A DNA stretch of 6,220 nucleotides from Atopobium sp. (GTDB taxonomy: Bacteria > Actinomycetota > Coriobacteriia > Coriobacteriales > Atopobiaceae), in the NCBI GenBank assembly GCA_015259035.1, contig JABZHC010000042.1, positions 1-6,220 on the forward strand, written 5' to 3'. The notes under the pieces are model-generated. The model was not told the DNA's origin, searched no databases, and was given only the letters and a program-made list of their open reading frames with translations. Position numbers and translations under genes: made by a program. Position 1 is the stretch's first letter; each line of letters opens with the position of its first letter. Positions 1 through 4,816 of the stretch are shown in pieces.

Positions 1-524
1 GGTGGAACTTCTCCGCTAAAGCAGTCATTCAAGATAGCGTCATAGCGCTTATTATCAGAGGTAGATAGGCTCTTTATATACTCAACGCCATTAGTTACCT
101 GCACTTGAAGCCTGCCGTTGCTCTCTCTGATAGCCTCATCCACAAAGAAGTAATTACAAGCTAGAGATGCAATTTTGGGATCAAGCTCCAGTGCGTCACA
201 AGAAACCTCTGGATAATGAGCCACTAAATATCGAGGATACGAGCAACCACCAGCACCTAACATTAAGACTGAGTGTACGGAACAAGCAGCTTCAAACAAC
301 AAGTCATACAACTCAAGATAAGGAAATACCAGCTGGTTCTTTCTTGAATCTGTGTACGTTGCACTCTCATAGGCGCCGCCCTGCCACAGCACACGTATTT
401 CTCCACCTTCACCATCTGAAATAGGAAATATCAACGCGGGACCATTCAGTGCCTGAGTTTCAACGTAAATACCTGCATAAGTTAGGAGCTCCATATCATG
501 AGCAGTAAGCTGTTTTTCTGACAT
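1..524 (-). CDS. Spermidine synthase-like SAM-binding protein (partial, N-terminal 174 residues)
   Basis: The gene reads leftward from the ATG at 524-522 and is open to the window edge, so the C-terminus is missing. The start is supported by GAAGGAGT at 535-528. Residues 1-80 form a small strand-rich N-terminal part. A Rossmann-type nucleotide-binding core follows: VLMLGAGG at 86-93 (glycine-rich SAM loop), LELD at 112-115 (acidic end of strand beta-2, normally contacting the ribose), NGVEYI at 145-150, and YDAILND at 161-167 followed by CFSGEVP. This arrangement is that of the spermidine/spermine synthase (PABS) fold. True aminopropyltransferases usually carry a D-x-x-D-P type signature after the beta-4 strand and an Asp in the DG motif. 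Here the sequence is ND-C-F-S-G and NG, so I infer a methyltransferase-like or otherwise diverged member, not a proven SpeE. It is expected to be cytosolic, with no signal peptide or membrane segment. It lies 73 bases downstream of the aminopeptidase gene on the same strand and could be co-transcribed with it. Confidence 0.8.
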   Translation of the reverse strand, partial: MSEKQLTAHDMELLTYAGIYVETQALNGPALIFPISDGEGGEIRVLWQGGAYESATYTDSRKNQLVFPYLELYDLLFEAACSVHSVLMLGAGGCSYPRYLVAHYPEVSCDALELDPKIASLACNYFFVDEAIRESNGRLQVQVTNGVEYIKSLSTSDNKRYDAILNDCFSGEVP

Positions 525-547
525 GGAACTCCTTCAGGTAATGTGTT

Positions 548-579
548 GTGTACGATGTACGTAAGTATAGCTAGTACAC
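548..579. repeat. GTGTAC/GTACAC inverted repeat in the aminopeptidase-methyltransferase gap
   Basis: GTGTAC at 548-553 is matched by its exact reverse complement GTACAC at 574-579, with a 20-base spacer. A tandem TGTAC (549-553 and 556-560) lies inside, and further GTAC tetramers occur at 557-560 and 595-598. There is no T-run after it on the minus strand, so it does not look like a terminator. It sits 24-55 bases upstream of the ATG of the spermidine synthase-like gene, where an operator could be. The repeat is seen directly; any regulatory role is a guess, and 6-base arms can arise by chance. Confidence 0.3.
564..569 (-). promoter_or_regulatory. Possible -10 element for the spermidine synthase-like gene
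   Basis: Read on the minus strand, 569-564 is TATACT, a good -10 hexamer, about 40 bases upstream of the ATG at 524. I see no matching -35 box at the usual 16-18 base distance. It is only a candidate for an internal promoter allowing expression independent of the aminopeptidase gene. Confidence 0.25.
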
Positions 580-597
580 GGGGTTTCTCGCCAGGTA

Positions 598-1956
598 CTA
601 CCTCAACTCAAACGAATCGGCATCGGTGATGCAGACGCAGGTGTCATAGAACGCCTTGAGCGCCTGGTATCCCAGAAGCGTGTCTTTAGTGCCCGCGGTC
701 TCGTACACGGAGTGCATAGCAAGCTGTGGCAGGCCCACGTCAACGGCATGCATGCTGGCCTGAATGTTGGAGAGGTTGCCCAGCGTTGATCCACCTGGCA
801 TGTCGCTTCTGTTAGCAAAGACCTGGTAAGGAACGTTTTGCTGCTTCCAGATAGCCTCGACAATGGCGCGGCTAAACGCATCTGTGCAGTACGACTGACG
901 TGCTGCTTCCTTGATAACCATGCCACCGTTGAGATAAGGCTTGTTGGCCGCATCGTGCTTCTCAGGATAATTGGGGTGCACCGCATGAGCGTTGTCGCAG
1001 CTTACCAGCAAAGATGCCGAGAGTGCGCGGTAGTAATCTTCCTGTGTAAAGCCAAGCGTGGCGTTTACACGTTGCAGCGTGTCTTTAAGGAACGTAGACT
1101 TTGCGCCCTGCTTGGTATTTGAGCCAACTTCTTCGTTATCAAAGCAGGTATACACAGAGATGTCCTGCTCATTTGAGGAAGCAAGGAAGGCCTTAAGCGC
1201 TACAAAGGCGCACTGAAGGTCATCCAGATGACCAGCGGAAACAAACTCCTTCTTTGCGCCCCAAATACGGCCACCCGTATGATCAACTAAGAACAAATCG
1301 CGAGAAAGAATGTCCTCTTGAGACACACCTGCTGCGTCTGCTACCAGGGCATTAAAGGAGCCAGGGTTGAGCTCGCCAGCACTAAAGAGTGGCATCAGGT
1401 CTTTAGCACGGTTGAACTCTGGCGAGAGACCATTTTTGTGCTCAAGATGAATAGCCAAGCTTGGAATCATGACAACATCGTCTTCAATGTTGACCAGTCT
1501 GGACTCTACCTTGTTTCCTACTTTGACCAGCACGCGACCAGCAATGCCCAAAGGACGATCAAACCAGGTGTGGTCAAGCATGCCGCCATATGCCTCGGTA
1601 TTCAGGCGAAGCGAGTTGCCCTCACCAGTTAGCTCTGGCTGAGCTTTTACCTTGTAGGTTGGAGAATCGCCGTGGGCAACGGCAAGCTGGAAATGGTAAG
1701 GAGCATTAGCGTTTGAGGTTTGGACCTCACGGTACTTCTCGCCAACTTTCCAGGCAACAATTGAAGAATTGTTGCGCGTTGTAAAGTAAGAGCCGCCTGG
1801 CTGAATGTCCCAAGAAGATCCCTCGGAGAGGTACGTAAAGCCATTATCTAACAGGTACTCTTTGATGGTTTGCGTAGTATGAAACATAGAAGGGCTCTGC
1901 TTAATAAAAGCAAGGAGCTCCTCAGAAAGAGCAAGTGACTCATTCAAATCAGACAT
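598..1956 (-). CDS. apeB: M18 family aminopeptidase (aspartyl aminopeptidase-like)
   Basis: This is a complete 452-residue cytosolic metallo-aminopeptidase of the M18 (DNPEP/ApeB) family. The family removes N-terminal residues, classically Asp or Glu, from peptides, using a two-metal site in a large tetrahedral oligomer. The expected metal and catalytic motifs are all present: AHGDSP with H95 and D97, AGHLDD with D245 as likely bridging ligand, CFDNEEVGS with E275 (general base) and E276, CDNAHAVHPNY with D321, and AMHSVYE with H415. The family's MPGGSTLG is at 386-393, and the N-terminal region around 21-49 (SPSMFHTT...W) is typical of the ApeB/DNPEP branch. The length fits the family. The ATG at 1956-1954 is preceded by GAAAGGT (1970-1964) with a 7-base spacing, which supports this start. 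The gene is divergent from the exonuclease gene, and the spermidine synthase-like gene lies downstream on the same strand. The symbol follows the ApeB-like N-terminus; substrate preference is not shown by the sequence. Confidence 0.95.
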   Translation of the reverse strand: MSDLNESLALSEELLAFIKQSPSMFHTTQTIKEYLLDNGFTYLSEGSSWDIQPGGSYFTTRNNSSIVAWKVGEKYREVQTSNANAPYHFQLAVAHGDSPTYKVKAQPELTGEGNSLRLNTEAYGGMLDHTWFDRPLGIAGRVLVKVGNKVESRLVNIEDDVVMIPSLAIHLEHKNGLSPEFNRAKDLMPLFSAGELNPGSFNALVADAAGVSQEDILSRDLFLVDHTGGRIWGAKKEFVSAGHLDDLQCAFVALKAFLASSNEQDISVYTCFDNEEVGSNTKQGAKSTFLKDTLQRVNATLGFTQEDYYRALSASLLVSCDNAHAVHPNYPEKHDAANKPYLNGGMVIKEAARQSYCTDAFSRAIVEAIWKQQNVPYQVFANRSDMPGGSTLGNLSNIQASMHAVDVGLPQLAMHSVYETAGTKDTLLGYQALKAFYDTCVCITDADSFELR

Positions 1957-2109
1957 GCGTAAAACCTTTCATAGAACTGTGTTGCACTCAACAGCCTAGC
2001 ACGCATTTTTAGTGAGGCGCGCACTTTCTAGAAAATGACGCAAAGAATACGCGCTTCAGGGTAGATACTTATATGTTGAACTGATTCTCACCCACCAAAG
2101 CGAGAGTGT
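1957..2109. promoter_or_regulatory. Divergent intergenic region between the aminopeptidase and exonuclease genes
   Basis: This 153-base gap must carry the promoters for both divergent genes, unless either is read from further upstream. It contains a perfect 10-base palindrome TTTCTAGAAA at 2025-2034, roughly mid-gap. An AT-rich stretch around 2062-2078 reads TATAAG on the minus strand (2074-2069), a plausible -10, but I could not pair it with a convincing -35 box. No small gene, tRNA or terminator is evident. Confidence 0.4.
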
Positions 2110-3078
2110 ATGGATATCAATCAAGCTATTGAGCACGCAAATGCGTTTGTCATACCTGGCCTTCTTGTTGATGATCAGTCCATCATCGGCGAGGTCAACA
2201 AAAACTGTGATGCCATTAAAACGCTACTTGATGCCTGGAAGGAAGCGCCACTTGGCCAAGAGCCTGTAGAGTTTTCTGTCATTCAGCAGCTTGCTGATAG
2301 AACGCGCTCACTCTGCGATACCTACGGTGTGGAGAGGCTCAGAAACCATCGAGGCGTTGGCCTTTCTCGCGGTCTTTCCAACGACGATCTTGCGGCAGCC
2401 GTTGCAAAGATGCAACGTCGTCGCCCTAAGGCTGTCTACAAAACCGCAGGTCCGCTTCTTAACGACTTGCAAATTGCGTATGTCGAGAAGAGCGTTTCTG
2501 GCACGGTGCTGGGCATTGATATTGAGACTACCTCGCGCTTCCCTGAGCTGGGCTACATAGTTAACGTGGGCTTTGAGTTCTGGAATCTTGGTCGCAATAC
2601 CGTTGCCGTAGAGCCCCACACTGCCTACTTTGGCATCCCAGAGATGTACAAAGAAAAGGGAGTCCCACTTGCCGATATTCACCAGATTACCTGGAAGGAT
2701 GTTGAGGGCAAGAAATCCTTTAGAGACGACAAAAAAGCCCAAGAGGCCCTGCTGACAACTATGAAAAAGATTCCTTTTATGGCACATAACGCTGCCTTTG
2801 AGGATTCTTGGTTCATGTTCAACATTGACGGTTACGCTGAGGCTAGAAAAGCGGGCAAGATTATTGTCATTGACTCCCGCGACATCTGCCGTCGCCTGGA
2901 CCCAGAGATTAGGTCTCTTCCGCGAGAGTCTTCCCCTGCTGCGCTTGAGAATTGGGCACGTCGTAGGCATACGCTTGCAGCAGACGAGAAGGAACGTCAC
3001 TTGGGACTTGAAGACGTAGACCTTATGATTCGTACCGTGCAAGCAGAGTTTGCAGACCACAATATGTTTGAAGACTAG
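2110..3078 (+). CDS. DEDDh-type 3'-5' exonuclease-domain protein
   Basis: This 322-residue protein has an RNase H-fold DEDD exonuclease domain in its C-terminal 190 residues or so, like those of DNA polymerase III epsilon and RNase T. Motif ExoI is GIDIETTS with D137 and E139. ExoII is AHNAAFED (225-232), with N227, F230 and E231/D232. ExoIII is HLGLED with H297 and D302, an H-x4-D spacing that marks the DEDDh subclass. These acidic residues normally bind two metal ions that cleave 3'-terminal nucleotides of DNA or RNA. Residues 1-130 are mostly helical in character, with a basic patch MQRRRPK (101-107) just before the nuclease, and match no domain I recognise. The canonical ExoII is HNAxFD; here the position after F is Glu and Asp is one residue later. 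The start at 2110 has only a weak purine-rich Shine-Dalgarno (AAAGCGAGAG, 2097-2106), but no better in-frame start is nearby. It is followed 91 bases later by gltX on the same strand. Substrate (DNA or RNA) is unknown. Confidence 0.85.
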   Translation: MDINQAIEHANAFVIPGLLVDDQSIIGEVNKNCDAIKTLLDAWKEAPLGQEPVEFSVIQQLADRTRSLCDTYGVERLRNHRGVGLSRGLSNDDLAAAVAKMQRRRPKAVYKTAGPLLNDLQIAYVEKSVSGTVLGIDIETTSRFPELGYIVNVGFEFWNLGRNTVAVEPHTAYFGIPEMYKEKGVPLADIHQITWKDVEGKKSFRDDKKAQEALLTTMKKIPFMAHNAAFEDSWFMFNIDGYAEARKAGKIIVIDSRDICRRLDPEIRSLPRESSPAALENWARRRHTLAADEKERHLGLEDVDLMIRTVQAEFADHNMFED

Positions 3079-3084
3079 GCAACG

Positions 3085-3115
3085 TTGTCGGCCACTTGTG
3101 TTCAAGCGTTATACT
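3085..3115 (+). promoter_or_regulatory. Candidate promoter for gltX
   Basis: TATACT at 3110-3115 is a good -10 hexamer, 54 bases upstream of the gltX start. TTGTCG at 3085-3090 matches four of six -35 positions, but the 19-base spacer is longer than ideal. There is no terminator between the exonuclease gene and gltX, so read-through could also supply gltX. The gap is too short for a T-box leader. Confidence 0.4.
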
Positions 3116-3133
3116 AAAGAGTGCATAAACTAG

Positions 3134-3151
3134 ATTTTCTCGCTAGAAAAT
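3134..3151 (+). repeat. Inverted repeat in the gltX leader
   Basis: ATTTTCT (3134-3140) and AGAAAAT (3145-3151) are perfect 7-base inverted arms around the loop CGCT, ending 7 bases before the AAGGAGGAG ribosome binding site. In RNA it would be a weak, AU-rich hairpin in the 5' leader; in DNA it could be a protein site. The arms resemble the TTTCTAGAAA palindrome at 2025-2034. Function is unknown. Confidence 0.35.
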
Positions 3152-3158
3152 AACTGCC

Positions 3159-3167
3159 AAGGAGGAG
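3159..3167 (+). promoter_or_regulatory. Ribosome binding site that decides the TTG start of gltX
   Basis: AAGGAGGAG is a near-perfect anti-16S match. It lies 2-4 bases upstream of TTG at 3170-3172, depending on which GGAG is counted. No ATG or GTG in frame sits between it and the conserved FAPSPTG segment, so the TTG is the start. Confidence 0.8.
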
Positions 3168-3169
3168 TT

Positions 3170-4684
3170 TTGTCAGAGAAGCAGGTAAGAGTACGTTTTG
3201 CGCCATCCCCAACAGGCAAGCTGCACATCGGAGGTGCGCGTACTGCTATCTATAACTGGGCTTTTGCTCGCGCAAATGGTGGCAAGTTTATTCTTCGTAT
3301 TGATGACACAGATCCTACGCGCTCAACTGAGGAAAACACTCAGATTATTCTGCGCGCCATGAAGTGGCTTGGTCTTGATTGGGACGAAGGTCCAGATAAG
3401 GGCGGCGATTGCGGTCCTTATAGCCAGACTGAGCGTCTTGACCTGTATCGTGAGGCAGCAAACAAACTGCTGGAAGAGGGCAAGGCATACCCTTGCTTCT
3501 GCACGCCAGAGAAGCTTGCTGAAGACAAGAAGGCTGCTGAAGAGCGTCACGACCCCTTCCAGGGCTATCAGCGTACCTGCAGAAACATTGATCCTGCAGA
3601 GGCACAGCGCCGCATTGATACTGGCGAGCCTTATACCATCCGTATCAAGGTTCCTCTGGACCGCGGCGATGTCATTGTCCACGACGCTGTTCACGGTGAC
3701 GTAACCTTTAACGCTCGCGAACTTGATGACTTTATCATCTTCCGCTCTGATGGCACCCCAACCTATAACTTTGCCACCGTTGTTGATGACGCTGGCATGG
3801 GCATTACTCACATTATTCGTGGCGATGACCACCTGTCCAACACTCCTCGCCAGATTATGGTGTACGAGGCTCTGGGCGCACCTGTTCCAACCTTCGCACA
3901 CATCTCCATGATTTTGGGCCCTGACGGCAAGAAGCTCTCCAAGCGCCATGGCGCAACTTCTGTTGAAGAGTATCGTGACCAGGGCTATCTTGCAGATGCC
4001 TTTGTCAACTACCTGGCTCTTCTCGGCTGGTCACTTGATGGCGAGACAACCATTGTTCCTCGTGACGTTTTGGCATCTCAGTTCTCTCTGGACCACGTTT
4101 CCAAGAACCCTGCTAAGTCCGATCCAGAGCGTCTGAACTGGATTAATGCAACGTATCTTGCCAATATGGACAATCAGACCTTTGCAAAGACTGTTCTGAT
4201 TCCAGAGCTTGTGGGCGCAGGTCTTGAACCTGTTCAGGGTAGTGCTACTGACGCAGGTGAGATTTACGCAACTCGTCCAGGCTGGTATGACCTACTTTCC
4301 GAGATTCTTCGTCCTCGTACCACCGTAAGCCCAGACGTCATTGAGAAGTCCCGCTTCCTGTATGAAGGTGCAAACGTCACCCTTGATCAAAAGAGCGTTG
4401 AGAAGGGTCTTACCAAAGACTCTGCTCAGAGTGCTACCGTCCTTGCGGCTGCAAAGACTGCTCTTGAGGGCGTTTCTGAGGACGAGTGGAAGGCTGCAGC
4501 AATTGACGCTGCCCTTGAGGTGCTTCCAGAGCAGCTTGACCTTAAGAAACGCATTGTCTTCCAGTCCATTCGCGTTGCTGAGTGCGGCAACATGGTCTCC
4601 CCTCCTCTTGGAGAGTCTATGGAGCTTCTTGGTCGTGAAGTTTGCCTTGCTCGCCTTGAGCGCGCTCTGGAGCTTTGCAAATAA
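3170..4684 (+). CDS. gltX: Glutamyl-tRNA synthetase (GluRS)
   Basis: This complete 504-residue class I aminoacyl-tRNA synthetase activates glutamate with ATP and charges tRNA-Glu in the cytosol. The catalytic Rossmann fold begins at once with VRFAPSPTGKLHIGG; the HIGH-type signature is HIGG at 19-22 and the KMSKS-type loop is KLSKR at 255-259. YNFATVVDD (199-207) and IRGDDHLSN (216-224) are typical active-site segments. A zinc-type insertion has CFC (C109, C111) and C137, but the fourth position used by E. coli GluRS (C-x-H) is N139. The helical anticodon-binding region fills residues from about 310 to the end, with a conserved VSPPLGES...LGRE stretch near the C-terminus. Length is within the family's usual range, slightly long. 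Translation starts at TTG with a strong Shine-Dalgarno. In bacteria lacking GlnRS, GluRS also charges tRNA-Gln for GatCAB; this window cannot show which type it is. A rho-independent terminator follows 65 bases after the stop codon. Confidence 0.98.
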   Translation: MSEKQVRVRFAPSPTGKLHIGGARTAIYNWAFARANGGKFILRIDDTDPTRSTEENTQIILRAMKWLGLDWDEGPDKGGDCGPYSQTERLDLYREAANKLLEEGKAYPCFCTPEKLAEDKKAAEERHDPFQGYQRTCRNIDPAEAQRRIDTGEPYTIRIKVPLDRGDVIVHDAVHGDVTFNARELDDFIIFRSDGTPTYNFATVVDDAGMGITHIIRGDDHLSNTPRQIMVYEALGAPVPTFAHISMILGPDGKKLSKRHGATSVEEYRDQGYLADAFVNYLALLGWSLDGETTIVPRDVLASQFSLDHVSKNPAKSDPERLNWINATYLANMDNQTFAKTVLIPELVGAGLEPVQGSATDAGEIYATRPGWYDLLSEILRPRTTVSPDVIEKSRFLYEGANVTLDQKSVEKGLTKDSAQSATVLAAAKTALEGVSEDEWKAAAIDAALEVLPEQLDLKKRIVFQSIRVAECGNMVSPPLGESMELLGREVCLARLERALELCK

Positions 4685-4749
4685 CGCGTGAATGCGTGCC
4701 TGCCGCGTATTCTTCCAAGCGTAAGTGGGTATCAAAAGTAAAACCACAC

Positions 4750-4784
4750 AAGAGCTGTAAAACAGATGGTTTTGCAGCTCTTTT
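4750..4784 (+). terminator. Rho-independent terminator after gltX
   Basis: Arms 4750-4763 (AAGAGCTGTAAAAC) and 4769-4782 (GTTTTGCAGCTCTT) form a 14-base-pair stem with a single G-U pair and a 5-base AGATG loop. A T-run at 4781-4784 overlaps the base of the stem. It ends gltX transcription and lies only 32 bases before the sdaA start codon, leaving little room for a separate sdaA promoter. It may therefore also act as an attenuator. Confidence 0.85.
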
Positions 4785-4806
4785 ATCGTTACCGTTTGTT
4801 TAGTTT

Positions 4807-4810
4807 TGGA
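4807..4810 (+). promoter_or_regulatory. Ribosome binding site for the serine dehydratase gene
   Basis: GGAG lies 6 bases before ATG 4817. The next in-frame ATG at 4826 would be 15 bases away, so 4817 is preferred although both give nearly the same protein. Confidence 0.65.
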
Positions 4811-4816
4811 GTAACT

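Noticed and set aside
167..424. Open plus-strand reading frame of 85 codons
   Set aside because: It lies entirely opposite the spermidine synthase-like gene, whose minus-strand translation shows clear SAM-binding motifs and has a good ribosome binding site. The plus-strand product is low-complexity and has no recognisable motif.
525..597. Terminator between the aminopeptidase and the spermidine synthase-like gene
   Set aside because: The GTGTAC/GTACAC arms have a 20-base loop and no T-run on the minus strand, so co-transcription remains possible.
838..1122. Plus-strand frames within the aminopeptidase (838-1122 and 1318-1632)
   Set aside because: Opposite a fully conserved M18 gene; no independent evidence.
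2308..3105. Long minus-strand open frame (265 codons)
   Set aside because: Antisense shadow of the exonuclease gene, whose three Exo motifs are intact in the plus frame. The minus product looks like random sequence, rich in Cys, Arg and Lys without a domain.
3079..3169. T-box riboswitch before gltX
   Set aside because: The gap is only 91 bases and has neither a T-box sequence nor a terminator; the only structure is a short AU-rich inverted repeat.
3323..3949. Minus-strand open frame (208 codons) inside gltX
   Set aside because: Lies fully within the conserved catalytic domain of GluRS; no motif and no ribosome binding site.
4292..4747. Minus-strand open frame (151 codons) overlapping the gltX end
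   Set aside because: Shadow of the GluRS anticodon-binding region; its start lies just beyond the gltX stop in the pre-terminator gap, with no supporting signal.
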